A stretch of DNA of 31,705 nt from DASVTU01 sp036387415 (GCA_036387415.1 DASVTU010000010.1:1-31705), one strand, 5' to 3'; shown: positions 15,322 to 25,046, counted from the first letter of the stretch. Notes: generated by a model not told the origin, from the sequence alone. A program made the numbers and translations.

Positions 15322-15358
15322 AAAACGGCGGGACGCCTTTCAAGCGACCCGCCGTTTT
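15322..15358 (-). terminator. Strong terminator of the second M36 peptidase gene
   Basis: AAAACGGCGGG (15322-15332) and CCCGCCGTTTT (15348-15358) form an 11-bp stem with flanking A and T runs, so it can work in both directions. It lies 40 bp after the stop at 15398 on the minus strand. Confidence 0.8.
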
Positions 15359-15397
15359 CGTGTCAGAAACAAGTCCGCGCTATAAGGCGCATGACTG

Positions 15398-18300
15398 TCA
15401 TCTGGTCGCTGCGTAAGACACGTTGGAGTAACCGGAGTTGCCCGAAGCGTTGTACGCGTAGACGCGGTAACCGTAGGTTGTGCGGCGAGCGAGGCCAGTG
15501 TTGGTGTAGGTGTTGACGCCTGCGCCGACCGTGACGAGCGGCGCGAAGTTGGTGCAGTTTGCGCCCGTGCAACGCTCGATTCTAAAGCCGCTCTCGTTGT
15601 TTGAATTATCCGTCCAACGAAGAACTATCTGACCCTGTTTGGAGCCAGCCGTGGCGGTGAGTGCCGTAGGAGCGACTGGCGTTGCGCCTGCTAGGACGGT
15701 CAGCGTATTCGTGGCGTTACTGCCGCCGAAGCCGCCGCCCGCCGCGAAACTCGCGCCGACGCCGTTGGGATACGTTCCGGGCGCGATGCTGCCGAGACTG
15801 ACGTTCGAGAGCGAGGCGACGCCCGATGCGTTGGTCGTGGCGCTTCCGGCGCTGGCACCATTGAGTGTGAAGCTGACGGTCTTGCCAACGATGCCGTTAG
15901 TGCCATCGGTGAGCGTCGCAGAGAGATTCACCGTCCCGCCGTAAGTGCCTGTCGCGGGGTTGACGGAGAGGCTTGTGTTGGTCGTCACCGTCTCGCAGGA
16001 GGCGGGGAGGTTGAACGCTTCCGTGCCGTCCGTCACGCTGCCAGTGCTGCCCTGTGTCGCGCTCAGGCCAAGGCCGCGCTTGGCAAACGCCTTCCAGATA
16101 AGACAGGCGTTTGCGCCGCCCGTCAGTTGTTGGTCTGCCTGAAGAATAGCGTCGCGACCGGAGACGAAGCCGGGGCTGCATGGTTGAAGCTTCATGCCGT
16201 CGATGACGAGTTGGATGGCGAGATTGTTGCCGCCCGTGTTCCACGGCGCGTAGACGTTCGGGTTGTAGCCGTGCACTTCGACCAAGTTCCAGTACATTTC
16301 CCACAGCATGCTCGCCCAGACGTAGCCGACGCCGTGAGGTACTGCCGCCGTTTTGATTGTGTTGTATGTCGAGGGATTGACCGACATGTCGGTGGTGTAG
16401 GGCGTCGGGCGAATGCCGTTGCCGGTTCCCGGTTGATAGCTGACGTAAGTACCGATGCCTCTGGCGGTCGTCGCCGTGTCGGATGGGTCGGTGGTCACGA
16501 CGAGTCCGATGAAGTCGCTCCATCCTTCGCCCATCTGCTCCTGATTCCCCAGACACGACGTAGTGCTAGGGCCGCCCGTCAGGCGGTTGCTGATGCCGTG
16601 GCCGTATTCGTGTGCGATGACGCCTGCGTCGAAGTCGCTGTCACGGCTCGGAGGAGGATTCGGGTTAATCTTTAGAGAGGCGTTGAAGGGAAGATTGGCC
16701 TTGTAGAGATTAGCGTGGTCGAGTGTGACCATGACGGAGGGAATGTTGATGGTGGCATCCGTGCCACCCATCGCAATCGGGTCGCCGGGCGTGTTGTTTC
16801 CGACGATGACCGCGATGGCTCCCGCGTTCTGTGCATTTTTAACTTTCACGACGAAGCCGCAAGTGCCACGGTCGAGGAGCGCGATTTTTCCGGCGACGCT
16901 CGACGCGTTGCTGAGTGCGCTGCATCCGTCTGTGGTCGAAGGGCCAGACGCGTCCGCGGCATCAAGTGCGAGAACGACATCGCCCGTGACGCCTGTGTTC
17001 GTCAGAGCCGGGCCGAAGGCCGCGCTCGAAGATGGATAGTTGCCCGCAATGGCCGAGGGCGGATTGACGATGACCGCGTTCGATAGAGGATACGTCCAGA
17101 CGAACATCTGCATGCGCGGGCGCGCCGAAGTAGTTCCAGAGTCGGGCGGCGTACCGAAGTTGGCGTTGTTTGTGCCGCTGCCGTCCTGCGCTTCAGCCTG
17201 CACGTAATCATTAGCGCCGCCGCCTCTCCCGTAGTTGTTCGACTGGAAATTACCCGCCGCCTCCGTGAAGCCATATTGATAGAACACGTCGTGGATGATG
17301 TTGTTCCAGTAGAAAAGATTGACGACCGCCGGAGGGCGATTGAGGGCGGGCGATTGGGTCGGGTCAAACTGGAAGTTGAACTGAAGATTCGCGCCGCCGT
17401 CGGGGTCGCTGTTGGTGTCCACGGTGTTGTTCGCGTCAATGTCGGTGTAGGCATGGACGTTGTTGCCGCGAGTTCTGGTAAACTCCGCGCCCGCCACGCC
17501 GTTCGTGTCGTGCCAGCCGAAGGGAGACGCGAGCGCGTCGGCGGGATTGAACACTTGCGTGCTCGCGCCGTCGTTCGGGCTTTCGAGCGGGAAGGCATAG
17601 ACATTGTAAGACGAGCCATCATTGACGGTCGCCAGAGGTGCCGCCGCGAGCGACGCGCCGCGCGCCGTGTTGGCACGCCGCGCCGCAAGTTTTCTGTTTC
17701 GCTCAACATCGGGAGCGAAATTCTTGCCCCAGTTATCTTCGTCAATGTAATCGTGTCCGGCGAGAATCTCAGCCGTCTCGGCATCGACGCTGATGTTCCA
17801 CCAATGCTCTCCACCGACTTCGCTGACCTCGACGCTCCACGCGAGTCGCAACAGATTCTCCGCGACAGGCTGGTAAACGAGCTTGACGCGAATCGGCTCC
17901 AGAGCTATTCCGCCCTTGCTGAAAGTCGTCTCGCGTTGCGCCCCGAATGGCGTTTCGAGTGCTTCGAGCGGTTCCGTAATCGTCAATCCGAGATGCTGTG
18001 CGGCGGCTTCAATCGCGCGCACAGGCGAGAGGGAAGCGTTGCTGCGATTGGCGGCGGCGCTTAGTCCTCTCACGAAACTGCTGTGGAGATTGATGACCTT
18101 TCCGTCTCTCGCCACGCTGGAACTCATCTCGGCTCCGACGACTTCGATGCCCGCAATCTGCTGCCTGAGATAGACGTGCGTGACGCCGTTATGCTGACTC
18201 TGATACTCGTCCATCACTTTCAAATCGAGTAAGTCGGATTCGGCGAGTCCGAACTTCTGTCGGTTTTGCTTGAGCAGGCCGACGGCGATGTCGAGTGGTT

Positions 18301-18526
18301 TGCCGTTCTGGGCGGTGGTCAACGGCTGGGTTTTTCCGGGCGCGTTAAGCGAGATTGATTCGGGTCGGAAACCAAACTGTTTCGGCTTTCTGTTAGTCTT
18401 CTCCGCTTTGTCTGATTGTGCGGTCACCTCGGTAAAATCGGCGGGGAGGCCGAGCGTTAACATGAGCATCGCAAATATCAGCAAGACGGAAGTTTTGCCT
18501 GAGGGTAGGTGGGTTCTGCGCTTCAC
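15398..18526 (-). CDS. Secreted M36 metallopeptidase with PA, Ig-like and Fn3 domains
   Basis: A 1042-residue exported zinc peptidase. It has a signal peptide (about 1-37) and an FTP/PepSY propeptide (about 70-260). The M36 catalytic domain is interrupted by a protease-associated (PA) domain at about 500-615, with GKIALLDRGTCGFVVKVKNA typical of PA. The zinc motif is H639-E-Y-G-H643 and the third ligand is E667 in QMGEGWSDF. An Ig-like module (about 845-940) and an Fn3 module (about 948-1042) follow. Start is GTG at 18524-18526 with AAAGGAGA seven bases upstream. It differs from the other M36 protein in having PA/Ig/Fn3 modules instead of P domains, so the two are not recent duplicates. It is divergent from the lipoprotein gene and probably cleaves extracellular proteins. 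Confidence 0.94.
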   Translation of the reverse strand: MKRRTHLPSGKTSVLLIFAMLMLTLGLPADFTEVTAQSDKAEKTNRKPKQFGFRPESISLNAPGKTQPLTTAQNGKPLDIAVGLLKQNRQKFGLAESDLLDLKVMDEYQSQHNGVTHVYLRQQIAGIEVVGAEMSSSVARDGKVINLHSSFVRGLSAAANRSNASLSPVRAIEAAAQHLGLTITEPLEALETPFGAQRETTFSKGGIALEPIRVKLVYQPVAENLLRLAWSVEVSEVGGEHWWNISVDAETAEILAGHDYIDEDNWGKNFAPDVERNRKLAARRANTARGASLAAAPLATVNDGSSYNVYAFPLESPNDGASTQVFNPADALASPFGWHDTNGVAGAEFTRTRGNNVHAYTDIDANNTVDTNSDPDGGANLQFNFQFDPTQSPALNRPPAVVNLFYWNNIIHDVFYQYGFTEAAGNFQSNNYGRGGGANDYVQAEAQDGSGTNNANFGTPPDSGTTSARPRMQMFVWTYPLSNAVIVNPPSAIAGNYPSSSAAFGPALTNTGVTGDVVLALDAADASGPSTTDGCSALSNASSVAGKIALLDRGTCGFVVKVKNAQNAGAIAVIVGNNTPGDPIAMGGTDATINIPSVMVTLDHANLYKANLPFNASLKINPNPPPSRDSDFDAGVIAHEYGHGISNRLTGGPSTTSCLGNQEQMGEGWSDFIGLVVTTDPSDTATTARGIGTYVSYQPGTGNGIRPTPYTTDMSVNPSTYNTIKTAAVPHGVGYVWASMLWEMYWNLVEVHGYNPNVYAPWNTGGNNLAIQLVIDGMKLQPCSPGFVSGRDAILQADQQLTGGANACLIWKAFAKRGLGLSATQGSTGSVTDGTEAFNLPASCETVTTNTSLSVNPATGTYGGTVNLSATLTDGTNGIVGKTVSFTLNGASAGSATTNASGVASLSNVSLGSIAPGTYPNGVGASFAAGGGFGGSNATNTLTVLAGATPVAPTALTATAGSKQGQIVLRWTDNSNNESGFRIERCTGANCTNFAPLVTVGAGVNTYTNTGLARRTTYGYRVYAYNASGNSGYSNVSYAATR

Positions 18527-18857
18527 GTGGGATCTCCTTTGAATGTGTAACAGTTGACCGGGTTAAAAGGATATGGCGACAAGGGAAGGCATCGGATGAT
18601 TACATAAGTCGAGATAATTCACGTACCGCTTTGTCATAATCTGTGGAAGGGTTGTTGAATGATTGCGTTTTGAGCCGGGTATTGATACCACGCATTCAAT
18701 TCGATGTCCAGATTAGGCCGACGCCTCGACGATGTGTGTCTCAAATCATCGCCCACGACGTAGATTGAATGATTGGGCTCGGCAGGATTACGGCGCAGCG
18801 TTATAATGCGCGGTCATATTTGCAAGGGAAGTTCGAGAGACTGCACGCAGAAGGAGA
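18527..18857. other. Divergent intergenic region
   Basis: 331 bp between the divergent M36 peptidase and lipoprotein genes. It holds the ribosome sites of both genes and the -10 of the lipoprotein promoter at 18802. I cannot place a convincing promoter for the peptidase. Confidence 0.4.
18779..18807 (+). promoter_or_regulatory. Promoter candidate of the lipoprotein gene
   Basis: A perfect TATAAT (18802-18807) is preceded at 17 bp by TCGGCA (18779-18784), a 4/6 match to the -35. A leader of about 45 nt would result. Confidence 0.5.
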
Positions 18858-19703
18858 ATGAAGCCAGTGTCAATGAAAGTTAAAGAAGTTGTTGCTCTCG
18901 TATTGCTTTCAGCCCTGCTCATATCGGGCTGCAAATCTGCCGGAGAAGTAAACACCAACACGGCGACTCAACCGACCAACACCAACACCAAGACAGAGAC
19001 GGCGAAGTCAACCCCGTCGCCCGCCGCGCCGGATGCCGACGGCGTGATTTCTTCGGGCACGGGCGTGGAAAAAGAGAAGCCCGCGGAGGGCAAGGGTAAC
19101 GTGCAAGGCAAAGTCTTTTTTAACGAACGGCCAGCCGCGGGCGTGGAAGTAAAACTCTGCGAAACATTCAACCAGTTTTTCGGCGGATGCAGCGGCGAAA
19201 CATTCACGACCAAGACGGACGAGGGCGGCGAGTATTTAATCAAAAACGTGCCGCCGAGAGTTTACGAAGGCTTAATCGTGAAGGTCTTCGATTCTAAATA
19301 TTACGTCTTCGCCACTTCGGGCATTGTCCAGACGGCCAAGTACAAGATTGAAGAGGGACGGACATTCTTCGCGCCCGACACGCACCTCTTCAAACAGGAT
19401 TTGAAGTTGCTGAATCCGAAGGCAGGCGCGAAAATCGGCGGAAGCAACATCGAAGTGAAATGGGATTCTTACCCCGACGCGGCTTACTACAAGTTCAGCA
19501 TCTACGCCGACAGTTCATCTGAAGCCAAGACGGAGTATGACTACATCAACAAGCGCGTCGATGGTTCATCTTTCGTTCTGGATAAACCGCTTTCACCCGG
19601 CACATACACTTGCAAAGTGGAAGCCTACAACAGCAACGACACCAAACTCGCACAAAGTCCGAGCGATATAAAGTTTACCGTGACGGGCGGGGCGGCGAAG
19701 TAA
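18858..19703 (+). CDS. Lipoprotein with carboxypeptidase-regulatory-like and Fn3-like domains
   Basis: A 281-residue lipoprotein. The signal peptide ends in the lipobox LISGC (C26 from this start). An Asn/Thr-rich linker (about 32-75) leads to a carboxypeptidase-regulatory-like beta domain (about 77-160; VQGKVFFNERPAAGVEVKLC then GGEYLIKNVPPRVY). A C-terminal Fn3-like domain (about 180-278) has PDAAYYKFSIYAD and GTYTCKVEAYN. The start is uncertain: AAGGAG at 18851-18856 is too close to ATG 18858, reasonably spaced for GTG 18867 and too far from ATG 18873. All three give a usable signal peptide. It is probably anchored in the outer or inner membrane and may bind carbohydrate or protein; no catalytic residues are seen. 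Confidence 0.85.
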   Translation: MKPVSMKVKEVVALVLLSALLISGCKSAGEVNTNTATQPTNTNTKTETAKSTPSPAAPDADGVISSGTGVEKEKPAEGKGNVQGKVFFNERPAAGVEVKLCETFNQFFGGCSGETFTTKTDEGGEYLIKNVPPRVYEGLIVKVFDSKYYVFATSGIVQTAKYKIEEGRTFFAPDTHLFKQDLKLLNPKAGAKIGGSNIEVKWDSYPDAAYYKFSIYADSSSEAKTEYDYINKRVDGSSFVLDKPLSPGTYTCKVEAYNSNDTKLAQSPSDIKFTVTGGAAK

Positions 19704-19753
19704 GTCTGGCGCGAGGTAGTGAGGCTCGCGTGGTAGAGATTTTTTCGAGACGT

Positions 19754-19804
19754 GACGGTCGCAGAGGAGTTGTCCGTGCTTTCGACTCCTTCTCTGCGAC
19801 CGTC
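19754..19804. terminator. Hairpin between convergent lipoprotein and zinc peptidase genes
   Basis: GACGGTCGCAGAG (19754-19766) and CTCTGCGACCGTC (19792-19804) form a 13-bp perfect stem, extended inward by GAGT/ACTC after a small offset. No T-tract follows on either strand. Confidence 0.55.
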
Positions 19805-19944
19805 GTTCAAGAAGACAAGAGACGCGAGACTTCGCCGCCGGAACACTCAAGACGGCAGCCCATGTGCTGCTGCGACGTGTTGAAAAGTTGTGAACGAGAA
19901 TCGGAACATTTCTTGAGAGGATTGTTTTCCGCTCAGCCTAAGCT

Positions 19945-20793
19945 TTAGAGTCCCCTCGCATTGAAGGTGTCTCCCTGCCTGATGTCTCCCGTTTCCAGAC
20001 CCTTTCTAAACCAACGGACGCGCTGCTCGGAACTGCCGTGTGTGAATGAATCGGGAACGACGTAGCCCTGCCCACGACGTTGGAGTCGGTCGTCGCCGAC
20101 TGCGCTGGCCGCGCCGAGCGCCTCCTCAATGTCTCCGGATTCGATAATGCCGCGCTTCTGCGCGTAATGCGCCCAGACGCCCGCATAGAAGTCTGCCTGC
20201 AATTCGAGCATGACCGAGAGACGATTGGAATCCGCCTCGCTCACCCTCCGCTGCCTCGCGCTGACCTGTTCGGTCGTCCCGAATAAATGTTGGACGTGGT
20301 GGCCGACCTCATGCGCGATGACATAGGCTTGTGCAAAATCGCCGGGAGCGCCCAACTGCGTCTTCATGTCACGATAGAAGGAAAGGTCTATGTAGACCTT
20401 TTCGTCTCCCGAACAGTAGAAAGGCCCCACGCTCGCCCCTGCGGCTCCGCAGGCCGAGCGGACTTGTCCGGTGAAGAGTGTCAGCGTCGGCTCTCTGTAA
20501 GTTCTCCCCGCCTGCTGAAAAATTTGCTTCCATACATCCTCCGTCTCGGCCAAGACGACGGAGGTGAACTGTTTGAGCTCTTCTTCCTGCGGGTTCACCT
20601 GTCGGGCGGTGCGGGTCTCTTGCGGGGAATCGTTTTGAACTTGTTCGAGCAACTGTCGCGGGTCTGCGCCAAACAGGAAGGCGAGCAACATCAAGACAAG
20701 AGTGCCGAGCCCGCCACCGACGGCCAGCCCGCCGCGCGATACGCCTCGTCGGTCTTCCACATTCGTGCTCTGACGACGGTCTCTCCAACGCAT
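19945..20793 (-). CDS. Neutral zinc metallopeptidase (KPN_02809/YpfJ type)
   Basis: A 282-residue single-pass membrane peptidase. It has a basic N-terminus (MRWRDRRQSTNVEDRR), one membrane helix (about 22-41) and a catalytic domain with zinc motif H161-E-V-G-H165-H at AHEVGHHVQ. The ELQADFYAGVWAH segment about 40 residues on holds the expected third ligand. FYCSGDEKVYIDLSFY before the zinc helix and DSFTHGSSEQRVRWFRKG at the end are family hallmarks. Length is normal. Most of the protein is probably periplasmic. Its physiological substrate is unknown in general. A TATAAT (plus 20837-20842) lies 43 bp upstream but with no good -35. It converges on the lipoprotein gene and has no operon partner. 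Confidence 0.93.
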   Translation of the reverse strand: MRWRDRRQSTNVEDRRGVSRGGLAVGGGLGTLVLMLLAFLFGADPRQLLEQVQNDSPQETRTARQVNPQEEELKQFTSVVLAETEDVWKQIFQQAGRTYREPTLTLFTGQVRSACGAAGASVGPFYCSGDEKVYIDLSFYRDMKTQLGAPGDFAQAYVIAHEVGHHVQHLFGTTEQVSARQRRVSEADSNRLSVMLELQADFYAGVWAHYAQKRGIIESGDIEEALGAASAVGDDRLQRRGQGYVVPDSFTHGSSEQRVRWFRKGLETGDIRQGDTFNARGL

Positions 20794-20926
20794 ATTTTAC
20801 GTGTCCCCCGATTGTCGTTTTGTGAATATGTTTTTGATTATAACTGCTACTCGCTCCGACGAGCGACTTTATTTAAGCGATGCGCCGCACGTCTGCAACA
20901 TCTTCACCGACGAAGGGAAAGTAATA

Positions 20927-20980
20927 GCAATACACGGCTCAGCCGTCCCCTCTTCACGGGACGGCTGAGCCGTGTGTTGC
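20927..20980 (-). terminator. Very long hairpin terminator of the SBBP gene
   Basis: ACACGGCTCAGCCGTCCC (20932-20949) pairs perfectly over 18 bp with 20958-20975. GCAA (20927-20930) / TTGC (20977-20980) extend it across one T-G pair, giving about 23 bp with an 8-base loop. It lies 24 bp after the stop at 21004. Confidence 0.75.
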
Positions 20981-21003
20981 TTGCTGCTAGAACGTGCGGC
21001 GTT

Positions 21004-24000
21004 TTACTGACCGAACCTGCCGCGATACTCGCCGGAGATAAGGAAGGCTCTGACCATCTCCGCGCGACGGATGCGTTGGCGAGCCACTAGTTCGTCGCGC
21101 ACGTCTGCTCCGGGTGAACTGTGGTTGTTCAATTTCGTGAGCCAGAAATCGTAGCCCGCGTAGTTGAGGCCGGGTTCGGGCGCGTCGTCGGGGTTGCGGC
21201 GCAGATAGCCGATGTACTGCATCAGCACGAAGGCCGCGTTGTACTGGCGGTTATAGACCGACGCGCTTTCGGCGACATTACGCAGCGCGGCGGCGCGTCC
21301 CTCGACGCCACCGACGCCGAAGGCCGCGATAGCAGCGTTGCGTTCATCCGTCGTCGGCGTCGCCTGGGCGTTTTGAAACAACTTATCGACGAACGCCTCG
21401 GCGGTCATGCTTTCGGGGAACTGCGCGACGAACTCCGCGCTCTGTACCCAACGGCGTAGGAAATCCTGCTTGTTCGTCTCTAGTTGGTGCTCCCAATCAC
21501 CGACGTTGACGACCACCCCGCGACCGACCTCCTGCGTGTCGCGCAGGAATTCACGATAACGCGGCATCCCACGCGGACGCGCAGGTGAATCCGTGAACGA
21601 CGCCTTGTAGGTGCGTATGACGAAATAGCCCGTCTGCTGGAATTCTATCGAGAGGAAGAAGGCGGCGGAGACGTTCTGCCGACGGTCGTCGATGCAGGCC
21701 GCGTCGTTGCCGCAACTGGTGATTTGGTTCGCCCAGAAGGCGAGACCACTGGCGTCGCCCTGTCGGTTGAGGAAGTCATGATAGTGCTGGCCGACGAAGG
21801 TTAGCGTGTCGTCGATAGCATTGGTTGAAGGCTCTGTGGCGTCGTCGGCAATCTGGACGGTGGCGGTCGATTGTGCGCCCACCCCTGCTCCGCCAGTCGC
21901 GTTCGAGAGCGAGACGGAGAAGCTTTCCGCGCCTTCCACATACGAGTCTTCGTTGACGAGCAGGTCGAAGGTCTTGGAGGTGTCTCCGGCGGCGAAGCGC
22001 AAGGTGCCGAGGGCGGTCGTGTAGTCGGCGCGCTCGGTGGCTGTGCCGTCGGCGGTGGCGTAGTCAACGGTGGCGGGCGCGGTGGTGTCGCCGCTGCGTG
22101 TGACGGTGACGGTCACAGAGGTAATTTCCTCGTTCACCGGATAGGACGCCTGATTGAATTGAAACGTCGATGAGACGGGCGCGGGAGTTGGCGTCGGTGA
22201 CGGCGTTGGGGTTGGAGTGGGCGTTGGCGTGGGTGTTGGGGTCGGGGTTGGCGTCGGTGTCGGGGCTGACAGGTCGCTAAGCTTGGTGATGAAGGTGTCG
22301 GTGTCGCCGCCGCCGTTCGCGGCCTGTACGGGCGTGAGGGTCGGGAAGTCGGTCGAAACGGTAATGCCCATGACGTAGGCGTCTCCGGCGGGATCGAGCG
22401 CGATGCGGTTGGCTCTGTCAAATCCGCTGCCGCCGATATAGGTTGAATAGACGAGCATGGTTGCGGATGGGTTGAACTTCGTGACGAAGGCATCGGCGGT
22501 GCCGTTGAGCGTGCTTTGGATGGGGCGGGCGAGGGCGAGATTCGCGGAGGCAGTCCCACCGGTGACGAGGATGCTACCGTCGGAATCGAGGGCGATGCCA
22601 TTGCACGCATCGCTGGCTGAGCCGCCGAAATAGGTCGAGAAGACGTAGGCCGAACCATCCGGGGCGAGTTTGGTGATGAAGCCATCGCCTGCGCCGCCGA
22701 ACGCGTTTTGGAATGCATTGGCGCGGGGAAAGTTGTCCGAAGCAGCGACGCCTACAATGTACGCGTTGCCAGCGGAATCAGTCGTAATGTCGATTCCGTT
22801 ATCGTTCTCGCTGCCGCCGATAAAGGTTGAATAGAGGTAGGCCGAGCCATCCGCTTTGACCTTCGTGACGAAGGCGTCACCTGTGGGGAAGCCGCCGCCG
22901 AAAGTGCTCTGAATCGGGTTGACGGTCGGAAAATCGGTTGACCGTGTCTGTCCCGTGACGTATGCGTTGCCTGTGGAATCAACCGCGATGCCTGCGCCGT
23001 TTTCAAACCCTCCCTCGACGCCGTTGCTGCCGCCGAGGTAGGTCGAATAGACGAGCCCCTTGCCATCCGCGTTGAGTTTGGTGACGTAGGCGTCGGCTCC
23101 GGGGCTGCCGCTGTACGCGGCCTGAATAGGATTGAGGACGGGGAAGTCCGAGGAGGTGGTGCGGCCTGTGATGTAGGCGTTGCGGGAGGAGTCGATGGCG
23201 ATATCACCGCTGGCGTCGAAAATCGTTCCGCCGATAAAGGTCGAATAGACGAGCGCGTTACCATCCGGGTTGAGCTTGGTGACGAAAGCATCGGAGAGAC
23301 CGCCGCCGTATGTGCTTTGAAAGGCATTGGCGGTGGGAAAATCCTCAGAATGAGTCTCCCCGGCGATGTAAGCGTTGCCAGTGGAATCCACGTCGATGCC
23401 GAAGCAACGGTCGTCGCCGTTGAATGCACCGCTGCCGCTGCCGCCGAGATAGGTTGAGTAGACGAACGCGTCGCCAGTCGTGTTGAGTTTGGTGACGAAG
23501 GCGTCGCGCGCGCCGGTGAAAACGCCAGCACCGAAGGAGCTATCGTAGGCGTTCGCGGTGGGGAAATTGGTCGAGGCGGTGTCGCCGCAGATGTAAGCGT
23601 GACCCGCCGAATCCACCTTGATGTCGTGGCCCTCGTCGCTGTCGTTGCCGCCGAGATAGGTTGAATAGACTAAAACGGGGTCGATGACGAGAGGCAACTG
23701 CGCGTCGTACGCGCCCAACGTGAAGCCGACGCGCCCGTCGCGCCCGACCGAGTAGCCGCCCTCGACCGTGCGCCGCGTGCCCGCCACTTCCTGATAGACC
23801 ACAGGCTTCGGCTGCCGGATTGTTTCCTCTCCTACGCCGAGCAAGAGGTCGCCCGACGCTTCGACTTCAACTCTATCCGCGCCCTCGAAACGAAGCCGCA
23901 CGGCCTGCGGGTCGCGTCCGGGCGCGACCACGAAGTCGTATTCCAACTGCCGTTGGTTCCCGTAATAAACCACGTCAACGCCCGGATACACCTCGCTGTA

Positions 24001-24519
24001 ACGCACGCGCCCGAAAGTGGGAATGTTCGTCCGCCACTGCGTCGCATCGTCGCCGTTAAAGTAATTGGCCTTGCCCGCCAATTCGTCCGCGCCTTCAACC
24101 TTTGCTCCGGCATTCGCCCCGACGAGTCGCATCCTCAACACGGACATCTGCGGAGTTGCGGATTGCGGATCATCGGTTTCAACGGAAGCGGTTTCAGTCC
24201 GCGCCGCCTGTTTCGCATTCCGTAATTGAAAGACGGCCTCGGTGGGCGTCAAAAACAATGCGTAGCCCGCGCCGCGCGCAACGAAGTCAACCTCCTTCGC
24301 GGTTTGACCCCGATTGGCCTCGAAACTCAACGGTATGCGTCCGTATCTTTCGCGCGCCTGAGATGGCGTGAGCGGCGACGCTTCCGTGTGGATGACGGCA
24401 CGCGCCGGAGCATCCCTGTGGATAGAAATGGCTGGCGGGATAAGTAGACCCAACATGACGACTGACAGGACGATCGTTAGTAGGAATGTGAGTTTAGAAG
24501 GCGTAGCGGATAATTTCAT
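21004..24519 (-). CDS. Surface protein: SBBP beta-propeller, Calx-beta and DUF4214
   Basis: A 1171-residue exported protein. It has an N-terminal signal/anchor (about 1-35) and an N-terminal domain (about 50-275; RIPLSFEANRGQTAKEVDFVARG then a YPGVDVVYYG motif) usual before SBBP repeats. Seven SBBP repeats (about 282-750) follow, each with a YSTYLGG-like strand, DS-GNAY and DAFVTKLN, probably a seven-bladed propeller. A Thr-Pro repeat linker (about 753-785) leads to a Calx-beta domain (about 788-895) and a C-terminal DUF4214 domain (about 900-1171) with FLNRQGDASGLAFW. DUF4214 often ends secreted, glycosylated or self-associating surface proteins. A GAGGA-like ribosome site lies just before ATG 24519. 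No catalytic residues are seen; adhesion or matrix function is the likeliest role. Confidence 0.92.
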   Translation of the reverse strand: MKLSATPSKLTFLLTIVLSVVMLGLLIPPAISIHRDAPARAVIHTEASPLTPSQARERYGRIPLSFEANRGQTAKEVDFVARGAGYALFLTPTEAVFQLRNAKQAARTETASVETDDPQSATPQMSVLRMRLVGANAGAKVEGADELAGKANYFNGDDATQWRTNIPTFGRVRYSEVYPGVDVVYYGNQRQLEYDFVVAPGRDPQAVRLRFEGADRVEVEASGDLLLGVGEETIRQPKPVVYQEVAGTRRTVEGGYSVGRDGRVGFTLGAYDAQLPLVIDPVLVYSTYLGGNDSDEGHDIKVDSAGHAYICGDTASTNFPTANAYDSSFGAGVFTGARDAFVTKLNTTGDAFVYSTYLGGSGSGAFNGDDRCFGIDVDSTGNAYIAGETHSEDFPTANAFQSTYGGGLSDAFVTKLNPDGNALVYSTFIGGTIFDASGDIAIDSSRNAYITGRTTSSDFPVLNPIQAAYSGSPGADAYVTKLNADGKGLVYSTYLGGSNGVEGGFENGAGIAVDSTGNAYVTGQTRSTDFPTVNPIQSTFGGGFPTGDAFVTKVKADGSAYLYSTFIGGSENDNGIDITTDSAGNAYIVGVAASDNFPRANAFQNAFGGAGDGFITKLAPDGSAYVFSTYFGGSASDACNGIALDSDGSILVTGGTASANLALARPIQSTLNGTADAFVTKFNPSATMLVYSTYIGGSGFDRANRIALDPAGDAYVMGITVSTDFPTLTPVQAANGGGDTDTFITKLSDLSAPTPTPTPTPTPTPTPTPTPTPSPTPTPAPVSSTFQFNQASYPVNEEITSVTVTVTRSGDTTAPATVDYATADGTATERADYTTALGTLRFAAGDTSKTFDLLVNEDSYVEGAESFSVSLSNATGGAGVGAQSTATVQIADDATEPSTNAIDDTLTFVGQHYHDFLNRQGDASGLAFWANQITSCGNDAACIDDRRQNVSAAFFLSIEFQQTGYFVIRTYKASFTDSPARPRGMPRYREFLRDTQEVGRGVVVNVGDWEHQLETNKQDFLRRWVQSAEFVAQFPESMTAEAFVDKLFQNAQATPTTDERNAAIAAFGVGGVEGRAAALRNVAESASVYNRQYNAAFVLMQYIGYLRRNPDDAPEPGLNYAGYDFWLTKLNNHSSPGADVRDELVARQRIRRAEMVRAFLISGEYRGRFGQ
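22160..22265 (-). repeat. Thr-Pro linker microsatellite
   Basis: A run of six-base units (consensus GGNGTT on the plus strand) encodes the alternating Thr-Pro spacer of the SBBP protein. Repeat number may vary between strains; the tract is in frame so changes of one unit would alter spacer length only. Confidence 0.7.
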
Positions 24520-25046
24520 GCATCCTCATCTTTCTTTGAGGCGGCGGTCGTGCGCCGCGATACTGAAGGGATTGCCGATTGCCTCTTTCAATCAAAAGTG
24601 TGTGAAGAGGCGTCGGGAAAAGATTGTCAAAGGAAAGTTTTTGCGTCCGCGCTCGCCTCTCCGATTCGCGCAGACTTGGGTCGTCAACCGTGCGTGTGGC
24701 GTGTGGCGGTCGCCGCGTGCGTGCTTATGCGAGAGGCTCGTTTGTATTTTGTTGGAGACGGAAGTTGCTACGGCTCTCCGAAAGGCACTCCGAATTTAAG
24801 ATGGGCGCGAAGTCGGAGAGAATGGGCAAGCGGCTCTCCCGTCTCGCGCAGGGCGCAGGCGCATAAACATTGTGCGCGTGCATTTCAAGGGCGGATATCA
24901 GTGGGGCTGAGCCTACCAACGGAACAAGTTTTTTTCAAGCCTTTTGTCGCCCGCGTCGAATTAAATGAGACGGTTTCGGCCAAGACGCTCGCCGTTGCAC
25001 GGCATCCCGCATGTCGTCCGGCGTGGTTTCTGAAACGTCGCGGCGT
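24520..25046. other. Intergenic region without recognised content
   Basis: 527 bp between the SBBP and DUF6734-like genes, both on the minus strand. Open frames here have biased composition but no family resemblance. A TTGACA occurs on the minus strand (plus 24625-24630) about 105 bp upstream of the SBBP start, without a good -10. A small stem GCCGT/ACGGC at 24991-25003 lies downstream of the DUF6734-like gene. Confidence 0.4.
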
